A DNA stretch of 64,000 nt, taken from Geodermatophilaceae bacterium URHA0031. GTDB lineage: Bacteria > Actinomycetota > Actinomycetes > Mycobacteriales > Geodermatophilaceae. Of the stretch, positions 8,236-16,592 are shown piece by piece; position 1 is the stretch's first letter; every line of letters begins with the position of its first letter. The translations under genes were made by a program, and so were the position numbers. The stretch lies in assembly GCA_000620205.1 (NCBI GenBank), contig JHVP01000003.1, forward strand, positions 434,001 through 498,000, read 5' to 3'. The notes below the pieces were generated by a model. The model was not told the origin of the DNA. It was given only the letters and a program-made list of their open reading frames with translations, and did no database searches.

Positions 8236-9491
8236 TCAGAACGGCGGTGAAACATCGACGACCGTTGGTGGTGGCTCGGGCTCCGGCGCTGGCGGTGGTC
8301 GCATGCCGGGTGGTCGAGTGGTGCGGGTGACGCCCGAGGGGGTGGTCGCGGTGAGCACCCCGTCGTCGGTCATGGCGAAGCGCCAGCCCGAGGCGAAGGT
8401 CTTCAGCCGGTGATGGGAGCGGCACAGGCAGCTCAGGTTGGCGCAGTCGGTCGCTCCGCCGCGGTTGTGCGGGATGACGTGGTCGAGGTCGGCAGCTGCC
8501 CGTCCGGGCCGGTGACCGCGAAGCTCAGGCTGCCGCCCTCGGGGGCGGTCAAACCCAGCGCACCGACCCGGGCCAGCAGCTCACGCACGTGGGCGGCGGT
8601 GATCGGCAGCCCGTTCACCTCACCCGGTGTGCTGCTGGTGCCGCCCAAGGCGTCCAACCCGGCGGTCACGGTCACGTTCGCGGAGACGTGGGGCAGGCCG
8701 GAGTCGGCGGGGCGGCGGATCAGCAGCGACAGCACGTGCGCCCGCAGCGCCCCGATCCGGCGCGGATCACCGTCGGCCTTGAGCATCTTCGCCAGCTGGT
8801 CGACGATGTCGTAGCACTCGACCGCCTCGTCGGCCGGCAGGTCCGCGGCCAGCGTCGCCCGCCCGTCGGCCGCCGGGGGGTACAGGTGCACGTCGGCGGC
8901 CTTCTCCGCCTCCTTCCGGCGCTCCTCGGCCGCGGCGGCATCCAGCTGCACCATCAGCTCGGTGGCCCGGGCCGTCAACCGGGCCACCGCCAGGTCGGTG
9001 GCCTCCGGGAGCAGCGCGGCCTCGACCTGACCGGCGACCTCGGCGTTGGTGTGCTGCAGCACCTCGGCCAGCTGCGCGGCCCGCCGCTCGTCCAGCTCCC
9101 CGGCCGCCAGCGCGGCGAACGTCTGCGGCAACTTCGTGGTCCAGGTGTGGGCCCGGGCGTACCGGTGGGCGGCGGTGCCCCGGCCCACGTTGAGCACCGC
9201 CGACAGCTCCGCGGTGAAGAACTCACTGGCCCCGATGTAGCCCTCGTCCACCGCCCAGCCGCGCCGGCGGGCGCCGGGCGTGCCCGGTGCCGGGTCGTCG
9301 ATGGCTGGGCGGGCCGCAGCCAAGGACATGATCAGCTCGGCCTCGTAGGCGGCGCTCCTGGCCCGGCCCTGCTGCACCCGCTGCAGCTCCTCCGCCCGTT
9401 CCTCATCCGACAGCCAGGACACCGGCGGCCGCGGCCGGGTGACCGGGTGCTCCCACACCAGGTCCACCACCACGTCCACCGTCGCTGCCAT
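8236..9491 (-). pseudogene. DUF222/HNH endonuclease gene with an internal deletion and frameshift
   Basis: From 9491 a DUF222 domain reads normally (about 333 residues, ending SFAVTGPDGQL near 8493). Directly after this point the HNH part resumes in another frame: ADLDHVIPHNRGGATDCANLSCLCRSHHRLK, then SGWRFAMTDDGVLTATTPSG and a Pro-rich tail to a stop at 8236. In intact 13E12-type proteins roughly 50-70 residues with Cys-rich sequence lie between these parts. They are missing, and the join is out of frame, so a single deletion of length not divisible by three explains both. As written the frame-one product ends at 8433 without the HNH nuclease. These genes are common multicopy, selfish-like families in actinomycetes. 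Confidence 0.75.
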
Positions 9492-9608
9492 GGGTCGAAC
9501 ATACGTATGGAGTACGACAGTTCAGGAGGCTGCAGAGGGGCAGTGAGCTGCGCGTCCCGTCGAGCCGGTCCGGGAGGACACGCGGGAGAGGACGACGGCC
9601 GCGGGCCG

Positions 9609-12600
9609 TCAGTCCATCAGCGGGTCGGCGTCCTCGTCGGCGGTGAACGCCGCCCACAGAGCCGCGTAGGCACCACCGGCGGCCAGCAGCTCGGCGTGCG
9701 GCCCGACCTCCACCACCCGGCCGTGCGCGAGCACGGCGACCCGGTCGGCCCGGGCCGCGGTGGTCAGCCGGTGCGCCACCACGAGCGTCGTCCGGCGGCG
9801 GGCCACCGCGTCCGCCGCCCGGGTGACGGCGGCCTCGGTGGCCAGGTCCAGCGACGCCGTCGCCTCATCGAACAGCAGGACGTCGGGGTCGACCAGCTCG
9901 GCACGGGCCAGCGCCAGCAGCTGCCGTTGCCCGGCCGACAGCGCCCGCCCCCGCTCCCCCACCCGGGTCCGGTAGCCGCGCGGCAGCCCGGCGACCATCT
10001 CGTGGGCGCCGACCGCCCGCGCCGCCGCCTCGACCTCCGCGTCGGTGGCCTCCGGCCGGCCGTAGGCGATCGCGTCGCGCACCGTTCCGGCGAACAGGTA
10101 CGCCTCCTGCGGGACGACCCCCAGCCGGTGCCGGTACTGCAGCAGGTCCACCGACCGCAGGTCGGCGCCGTCGACGCAGACCGCGCCGGACGTCGGGTCG
10201 TAGAACCGGGCGACCAGCTTGACCACCGTCGACTTCCCGGCCCCGGTCTCCCCCACCAGCGCCACCGTCTCCCCGGGCGCGACGGTGAGCGAGACGTCGC
10301 GCAGCGCCGGGGTGGGTGAGCCGGAGTAGGCGAAGGTCACGTCGACCAGCCGCACCTCGCCGCGCAGCCGGCCCACCGGCCGGGGGTCGGCGGCCGCCGG
10401 CGTCGACTCCGGCGTGCGGAGCAGGTCGCGCAGCCGGCGCAGCCCGACCGAGGCCTGCTGGTAGCTGTCGAACACCTGGGACAGCTGCTGCACCGGGGAG
10501 AAGAAGGTGTCGACGTACACCACGAAGGCGATCAGCACGCCGGCCGTGATGCTCCCCGAGGTGAGCCGGGCAGCCCCCGCGGCGAGCACCGCGGCAGCGG
10601 CGACCTCGGAGAGGAACTCGACGAACGGGAAGTAGATCGAGATGTACCGCTGCGCCCGCAGCCGGACGTCGCGGTAGCGCCGGGCGTAGCCCTGGAACAC
10701 GGCGGTCGAGTACTCGGAGCGGTTGAACGCCTGGGTCACCCGGACCCCGGCCACGTCCTCCTGCAGCCGGGCGTTGACCGCGCTGACCCGTTCCCGCGCC
10801 TCGGTGTACGCCGGCACGGAGCGGGACCGGAACCAGACCGTGGCCACGGCCAGCACCGGCAGCGCAGCCACCAGGACCAGGGCCAGCTCGGCGTCGAAGA
10901 GGACCAGCGCGACCAGCACCCCGACCAGGGTCAGCACGCTGACCACCGCCGTCGTCAGACCGGTCTGCAGGAACGCCGACAGCGCGTCGACGTCGGTGGT
11001 CATCCGGGTCATGATCCGGCCGCCGAGCTCGTGCTCGTAGTAGTCCAGCCCCAGCCGCTGCAGCTGGGCGAAGGTCTTCACCCGCAGCGTGTAGAGCAGC
11101 CGCTCACCGGTCCGGCCGGTCAGCCAGGCCGCGCCGCGGGCCACCACGAAGTCGACGAGCACGACGGCCAGCGCGATGCCGGAGATGCCCAGCAGGAAGG
11201 ACGGCGAGCGCTGGGCGATGCCGTCGTCGACACCCCGGCGCACCAGCGCCGGGATGGCCAGCTGCGCCGCGGTGTCGGCCGCCACCAGGACCAGCGCTGC
11301 GGCCAGCGGCCAGCGGAACGGCCGGAGCAGCCGCTCCAGGGTGAACGCGTGGTCCGCGGCACGGGCCCGCTCGGCGGGCACGTCGGGTTCCTCGTCCGCG
11401 GGGGGCAGCCGGTCGACCAGCGCCCGCAGCGCCGCGGTCGGCGCGGCGGCCGCCATCGCCGCACCCCGCCCGCCGATGGAGGCGGCCGCAGCGCGCGAGG
11501 GACCGGCGTCCTCGGCCTCGTCGGGCTCGACCTCCGGCCAGGCCGCCGGTGTGGTCCCGCCGGGCGGCAGCTCCTCTTCCACCGGCGGCAGGTCGCCGTC
11601 GGCACCGGACAGCAGCAGCCGGTACAGCGGTGAGCGCGCCTCCAGCTCCGCCGCGGTGCCGACGTCGATCACCCGGCCGGCGTCCAGGACGGCGACCCGG
11701 TCGGCCAGCGCCAGCGTCGACCGGCGGTGGGCCACCAGCAGCGTCGTCCGGCCGACCACCTCCGAGCGCAGCGCCTGGTGGATCCGCGCCTCCACCTCGG
11801 CGTCGACGGCGGAGGTCGCGTCGTCGAGCACCAGCACCCGCGGGTCGACCAGCAGCGCCCGGGCGAGCGCCACCCGCTGCCGCTGCCCACCGGACAGGGT
11901 CAGCCCCTGCTCGCCGACCACGGTGTCGTAGCCGTCGGGCAGCTCGCTGATGAACCCGTCGGCCTGGGCGGCACGGGCGGCGGCGCGGACCTCGTCGTCC
12001 CCGGCGTCCGGCCGGCCGAAGGCGATGTTGGCGCGGACGGTGTCGGAGAACAGGAAGCTGTCCTCGAACACGACGCCCAGCGCGGCGCGCAGCTGGGAGG
12101 TGTCCAGGTCCCGGACGTCGCTGCCGCCGATCCGCACCGCCCCGGCGGAGACGTCGTAGAAGCGGGGCAGCAGGTTCACGACGCTGGACTTGCCCGAGCC
12201 CGCGGTGCCGATGAGCGCCAGGGTCTCCCCCGGCTCGATCCGCAGCGACACCCCGGTGAGCACCGGGCGGTCGCTGGAGTGCCCGAACGTGACGTCGTCC
12301 AGCTCGACGGTCAGCGGCCCGTCGGGCAGCGCGCCGGTGCCGGAGATGAGCTCGGGTCGGGCGTCGATGACCTCCAGCACCCGCTCGACGCCGGCGCGGG
12401 CCTGCTGCCCGATGGTCAGGACGGCGGCCAGCTGGCGCACCGGTGACACCAGCACGGCCAGGTAGGTGGCGAAGGCCAGGAAGGTGCCGAGGGTGATCGA
12501 GCCGCGCAGCGCCAGCCAGCCACCCAGCGCGAGCACGCCGACCTGGCCGAGCGCCGGGACCGCCTGCAGCAGCGGGTTGTAGCGGGAGGTGAACCGGACC

Positions 12601-13373
12601 ACCCGCATCCGGGCGCCGAACAGCCGGCGGGCGCCCTCGTCGACGCGGTCGAGCTCGCGGTCCTCCTGGCCGAAGCCCTTGACGACGCGGACGCCGGTGA
12701 CGGCCGCCTCGACGTCCCCGGCGACCGCCCCGGCCTGCTGCTGCGCAGCCCAGTTGGCCGGGAACAGGTCGCGCCGCGACCGCAGCCCCAGCCACCACAG
12801 CGCCGGCCCGACGGCGAGGGCCACCACGGTGAGCAGCGGCGACAGCCAGGCCATCACCCCGAGGGAGACCACGAACAGCAGCGCGTTGCCGGTCAGGTTG
12901 GGCAGGAACGCCAGCAGCCCCTGCACCAGCGTCACGTCGCTGATCGCCCGGCTGACCGTCTGCCCGGTCTGCAACCGGTCCTGCCCCGGTCCGTCCAGCT
13001 TGGACAGCGCGGCGGCCAGGTCGTTGCGCAGGTCGAACTGGACGTCGAGCGACAGCCGACCGGCCAGGTACCGGCGGACGAACCCGGCGGCGAAGCGGAG
13101 CACGCCGGCCAGCACCAGGGCGACGACGAACGGGGTGATGTCGGCCGCCCGGCCCGACCCGCTCGCGGCGACCACCCGGTCGACGACCGCCCGGGTGAGC
13201 AGCGGTGCGACCGCGGCGATGACCGACCCGGCGAGCGCGGCGCCGAACGCACCGACCAGGTCCCCGCGGTGCCGCAGGCAGTAGCCGATGAGCCGCTTGA
13301 GCCACCCGCCCTCGGGCGGCGGGTCCGCGGGGCGACCGCGGGTGCCGAGGGGCTGCTGCTGGACGGCCGTCAC
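9609..13373 (-). CDS. Fused ABC exporter, TMD-NBD-TMD-NBD (Rv0194-like)
   Basis: The 1254-residue protein holds a complete exporter in one chain. Half 1: six helices (about 35-330), Walker A GTAGSGKSS, VVFEDSFLF in place of the usual Q-loop glutamine, LSGGQRQR, Walker B VLVLDDATSAVD and switch AHRRST. A 120-residue acidic linker follows. Half 2: six helices, Walker A GETGAGKST, VVPQEAYLF, LSAGQRQLL, VLLFDEATASLD and AHRLTT. The first Walker B has Asp where the catalytic Glu should be and the second is intact, so only one of the two ATP sites should hydrolyse, as in heterodimeric type IV exporters. M. tuberculosis Rv0194, a multidrug exporter, has the same layout. Substrate unknown. The GTG at 13373 starts at the conserved N-terminus; the upstream open frame is non-coding in character. 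Confidence 0.9.
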   Translation of the reverse strand: MTAVQQQPLGTRGRPADPPPEGGWLKRLIGYCLRHRGDLVGAFGAALAGSVIAAVAPLLTRAVVDRVVAASGSGRAADITPFVVALVLAGVLRFAAGFVRRYLAGRLSLDVQFDLRNDLAAALSKLDGPGQDRLQTGQTVSRAISDVTLVQGLLAFLPNLTGNALLFVVSLGVMAWLSPLLTVVALAVGPALWWLGLRSRRDLFPANWAAQQQAGAVAGDVEAAVTGVRVVKGFGQEDRELDRVDEGARRLFGARMRVVRFTSRYNPLLQAVPALGQVGVLALGGWLALRGSITLGTFLAFATYLAVLVSPVRQLAAVLTIGQQARAGVERVLEVIDARPELISGTGALPDGPLTVELDDVTFGHSSDRPVLTGVSLRIEPGETLALIGTAGSGKSSVVNLLPRFYDVSAGAVRIGGSDVRDLDTSQLRAALGVVFEDSFLFSDTVRANIAFGRPDAGDDEVRAAARAAQADGFISELPDGYDTVVGEQGLTLSGGQRQRVALARALLVDPRVLVLDDATSAVDAEVEARIHQALRSEVVGRTTLLVAHRRSTLALADRVAVLDAGRVIDVGTAAELEARSPLYRLLLSGADGDLPPVEEELPPGGTTPAAWPEVEPDEAEDAGPSRAAAASIGGRGAAMAAAAPTAALRALVDRLPPADEEPDVPAERARAADHAFTLERLLRPFRWPLAAALVLVAADTAAQLAIPALVRRGVDDGIAQRSPSFLLGISGIALAVVLVDFVVARGAAWLTGRTGERLLYTLRVKTFAQLQRLGLDYYEHELGGRIMTRMTTDVDALSAFLQTGLTTAVVSVLTLVGVLVALVLFDAELALVLVAALPVLAVATVWFRSRSVPAYTEARERVSAVNARLQEDVAGVRVTQAFNRSEYSTAVFQGYARRYRDVRLRAQRYISIYFPFVEFLSEVAAAAVLAAGAARLTSGSITAGVLIAFVVYVDTFFSPVQQLSQVFDSYQQASVGLRRLRDLLRTPESTPAAADPRPVGRLRGEVRLVDVTFAYSGSPTPALRDVSLTVAPGETVALVGETGAGKSTVVKLVARFYDPTSGAVCVDGADLRSVDLLQYRHRLGVVPQEAYLFAGTVRDAIAYGRPEATDAEVEAAARAVGAHEMVAGLPRGYRTRVGERGRALSAGQRQLLALARAELVDPDVLLFDEATASLDLATEAAVTRAADAVARRRTTLVVAHRLTTAARADRVAVLAHGRVVEVGPHAELLAAGGAYAALWAAFTADEDADPLMD

Positions 13374-13477
13374 GAGGTGCCCGCCGTCCCGCGGGGGACG
13401 ACGAGGGGGCGCGGCACGCCGTCCAGTGTGCGACGCCCTGCCCGGCCGCGCCGCTGACGGGGTGGAAAGCTCCGAGC

Positions 13478-15436
13478 GTGGCGGAGCGGGGGTTGCGGGC
13501 GCCGGCCTGGCTGGAGGAGCTGGTCCGCACCAGCCGGCCCGCGGTGCCGTGGCGGGACGTCGTCCGGTTCGCCGTCGTCGTCCCCGCCCCGCTGGCCGTC
13601 GCGCTGGCCGTCGGCGGCCTCGCCGGCAGCGCCCTGGGCGCCGGGGTGTTCGCCACGATGGGGTCGCTGGCCGCCACGCTGGCACCGCAGTCCGGACCGC
13701 TGCGCACCCGGATGCGCCGAGTGGCCGCCGCCTCGCTGCTCGGCGGGGCGGGTCTCGTCGTCGGGCACGGGCTGACCGGCGGCGGGTGGCTGCCGGTGGT
13801 GCTGATCGCCGTGGTGTCCGCGGTGGCGGCGCTGCTCAGCTCGATCAGCGGGGCGTTCTCGCTGGGCGCGCTGCAACTGCTGGTCTACACCGCGATCTCC
13901 TCGGGGCTGGTCACGTCGCTGCCGGCCGTCGCCGAGGTCGGCTTCTTCCTGGCCGGGGCGGCCTGGGGCGCCCTCGCCGTCCTGGTGCAGTCCCGCGCCG
14001 AGCCGCTCGACCCCGACCGCGCCTCGGTGGCGGCGGTGTTCACCCGGGTGGCCGAGCTGCTGGAGTCGATCGGCACCGACCGCGCCGAGGACGCCCGCCG
14101 CGACCTGGCGACCGCGCTGAACGAGGGCTACGACCGGGTCATCCACACCCGCAGCCGCTCGGCCGGTCGCAGCCGGGAGCTCGCCGAGCTGGCCGGGGTG
14201 CTCAACTCCGCGGCCCCGCTCGTGGAGGCCGCCGTGGCCAGCGCCCGCGCCGGAGTGCCGGCCGACTCCCGCGACGTCGGCGCGGCCCGCGCCCTGGCGA
14301 CCGCGGTCACCCAGCGCCGACCCGTCCTCGGCGAGCGGCCGGCCCGGGTCGAGGAGGGCCCGGCGCCGCGCCGGGCCGTGCGGCACGGCATCCGGCTGGT
14401 GTGGAACGTCGTCGGCGACCCCGAGGAGCGCGCCCAGGCCGCGGTCGAGCGGACCGAGCTGGACTGGCGGGTGCGGCTGCACGACGTGCAGGACAAGACC
14501 GTGGGCAACGCCGACTCCCGCGCCTTCGTCGTCCGGCTGACCCTGTGCATGACCATCGCCGAGGTGGCCCGGCAGCTGCTGCCCATCGAGCGGCCGTACT
14601 GGGTGCTGCTCACCGTGGCGATCGTGCTCAAGCCCGACTACGGGTCGGTGTTCACCCGGGCCGTGCAGCGCGGCGCGGGCACGCTGCTCGGCGTCCTCAT
14701 CGGGTCGCTGCTGCTGACGTTCCTGTCCCGGGACGCCTGGGTGCTGCTCCCTCTGGCGATCGCGGCGGGCGCGCTGCCCTGGGCCCGCAACGGCAGCTTC
14801 GGCCTGTTCTCGGTGTTCCAGACCCCGTTCATCATCCTGCTGCTGGACCTGGCCACGCCCAGCGGCGCGCAGCTCGTCGGCGCCCGGCTGGTGGACACCC
14901 TCATCGGCTGCGGCATCGTCCTGGTGTTCGGCTACCTGCTGTGGCCGCAGACCTGGCGCGCGCCGCTGGACGACGCGCTGCGCGGCGCGGCCCTGGCGCT
15001 GGACCGGTTCATCGAGGCCGCGTTCACCGAGGGCCCGGTGGAGACCCGCCGCGCCCGGCGGGCCAGCTACCGCGCGCTCACCGAGCTGCAGACGCAGCTG
15101 CAGCGGCGGCTGGCCGAGCCGCCGCCGATCAGCAGCCGGGCGGCGGCGTGGTGGCCGGTCATCGTCCAGCTGGAGCGGACGTCGGACGCGGTCACCGAGG
15201 CGGTGATCGCGATCCGCGCGGGCGAGCCGGTGCCCGATCCCGCTCAGGTCGCCGTGCTGCGGAAGGCGGTCCGGGAGCTGGAGGTGGACCTCCGCGACCA
15301 CCGCGTGCCCGACGACGCCGAGATCGACGCCGCGGGGGTCCTGGCGCCGGTCGCCCGGGAGGTGGACGCCGCACGCCGGCTGGTGCGGGAGACCACGCCG
15401 GGACGCCGGGTCGGCGTCCGCGGCACCGACGACTGA
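13478..15436 (+). CDS. FUSC-family membrane protein (aromatic acid exporter-like)
   Basis: The 652 residues form two membrane blocks, about 30-170 and 360-490, each with roughly six helices, and two long helical cytoplasmic regions, the FUSC/YccS/AaeB arrangement. Key blocks are RPYWVLLTVAIVLKPDYGSVFTRAVQRGAGTLLG near residue 370 and LVGARLVDTLIGCGIVLVFGYLLWP near 470. Family members are linked to export of aromatic acids or envelope stress; none is well defined in actinomycetes. The gene is divergent from the ABC exporter with 104 bp between them. The GTG at 13478 is the first start in frame before the conserved N-terminus, with only a weak purine ribosome site. Confidence 0.82.
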   Translation: MAERGLRAPAWLEELVRTSRPAVPWRDVVRFAVVVPAPLAVALAVGGLAGSALGAGVFATMGSLAATLAPQSGPLRTRMRRVAAASLLGGAGLVVGHGLTGGGWLPVVLIAVVSAVAALLSSISGAFSLGALQLLVYTAISSGLVTSLPAVAEVGFFLAGAAWGALAVLVQSRAEPLDPDRASVAAVFTRVAELLESIGTDRAEDARRDLATALNEGYDRVIHTRSRSAGRSRELAELAGVLNSAAPLVEAAVASARAGVPADSRDVGAARALATAVTQRRPVLGERPARVEEGPAPRRAVRHGIRLVWNVVGDPEERAQAAVERTELDWRVRLHDVQDKTVGNADSRAFVVRLTLCMTIAEVARQLLPIERPYWVLLTVAIVLKPDYGSVFTRAVQRGAGTLLGVLIGSLLLTFLSRDAWVLLPLAIAAGALPWARNGSFGLFSVFQTPFIILLLDLATPSGAQLVGARLVDTLIGCGIVLVFGYLLWPQTWRAPLDDALRGAALALDRFIEAAFTEGPVETRRARRASYRALTELQTQLQRRLAEPPPISSRAAAWWPVIVQLERTSDAVTEAVIAIRAGEPVPDPAQVAVLRKAVRELEVDLRDHRVPDDAEIDAAGVLAPVAREVDAARRLVRETTPGRRVGVRGTDD

Positions 15437-15550
15437 CCAGGCACTCATAGGTGTGAGGACGACGGTGCACCCTCACCCAGGGTTGCCGGGCCCGGATAGT
15501 GTCGGCTCCGCGTTCGACGCGTTGCAGACCGCAGTCAGAGGAGAGTTTCG

Positions 15551-16498
15551 TTGCGCAAGTGGTGGCGGCACGGTGATGCTCGAGAGGCGACGGCCTCAGG
15601 GACCGCCCCGCGACCCACCTCGCCGGAGGAGCACGAGAACCGGCTGTCGCTGTACTGGCAGGCACAGGTGGAGTCCGGGCAGCCCGCGTACGTCCACGCG
15701 GTGCGGCACCCCGTTGCGACGGCACGGGCGGTCGTGGACGTGCTGGCGCTCCCCCGGGTGGAGGCGCGCCTGAGCCAGGACGGTGACGGCCCGCTCATCC
15801 GCAGGTACCTCAGTCGGCGGACCAAGGGCACGCTGCCCATCGCGTCCACCGGGGTCTGCCTGCTGCCGGTCCCTGCGGACCCGGCTGAGTACAGCACCGG
15901 TTCGAACCGCCAGACGCTCCGCCGGAAGGTCCGCGCAGCCGAGAAGGCGGGCGTGACCTGGCGCCGGGTCGACGACCCGGCGGAGCAGGTCGGTCTCGCC
16001 CGGCAGCTGGACCGCTTCCTCCAGGAGAAGTCCGACCACCGGTACCGCCAGTACGGCACGGACCACACCTTCATGGTCGGGGTCGGGCTGTGGATCGTCG
16101 CCTGTGACCCGTCCGGGACCCCGCTCGTGCTCGCAGTGGCACCGATCGACGGCGAATGGGCCATGCTGCTGTGCTTCATCAGCCTGGGTGAGACGCGGCA
16201 GCACTCGGATGCCCGGTACCTGCTGACGCAGGTCCTCGTCGAGTCCCTCGCGGTCCGGGGCGTGCGGCACCTGGTCGACACCGCTTCCCCGCACGAACTG
16301 ACCAACGGGCTCCGGCACTTCCAGCGGATGCTCGGGTTCCGCATCGGGCGCGTCCGCCTGGCGCCATCGGCCGGCGCGCCGGCAGCTGCGCCCGAGGCGG
16401 TGCAGCAGTCCGACGCGCGGAGCTCAGTGGTGACGGTGCTGGGTCCCCAGCAGTCACCGCCCCAGGACCGCGACCACCCGAACGCGGCGATCAGCTGA
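15551..16498 (+). CDS. GNAT/FemAB-like acyltransferase domain protein with TTG start
   Basis: The 315-residue protein has an N-terminal polar segment, then an N-acyltransferase-like core: NRQTLRRKVRAAEKAGVTWRRV, the motif at which FemAB and phosphatidylglycerol lysyltransferase-type GNAT folds begin, followed by FLQEKSDHRYRQYG, MLLCFISLGETRQHSDARYLLTQVLVE and a C-terminal RMLGFRIGRVRL. I cannot name the substrate. The start is TTG at 15551, well supported by GAGGAG seven nt upstream. It lies 94 bp before the class A PBP gene on the same strand, so a role in cell-envelope modification is possible. About 40 low-complexity residues end the chain. Confidence 0.6.
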   Translation: MRKWWRHGDAREATASGTAPRPTSPEEHENRLSLYWQAQVESGQPAYVHAVRHPVATARAVVDVLALPRVEARLSQDGDGPLIRRYLSRRTKGTLPIASTGVCLLPVPADPAEYSTGSNRQTLRRKVRAAEKAGVTWRRVDDPAEQVGLARQLDRFLQEKSDHRYRQYGTDHTFMVGVGLWIVACDPSGTPLVLAVAPIDGEWAMLLCFISLGETRQHSDARYLLTQVLVESLAVRGVRHLVDTASPHELTNGLRHFQRMLGFRIGRVRLAPSAGAPAAAPEAVQQSDARSSVVTVLGPQQSPPQDRDHPNAAIS

Positions 16499-16592
16499 GC
16501 CCGCACGTCCGGGCGGCCGCCGCCGCGGGCACCTCCACCGGCGGCCGGACCACCCACGTGTCAGCGCTGCGTCATCGGCGCCCGCTGCGGCG

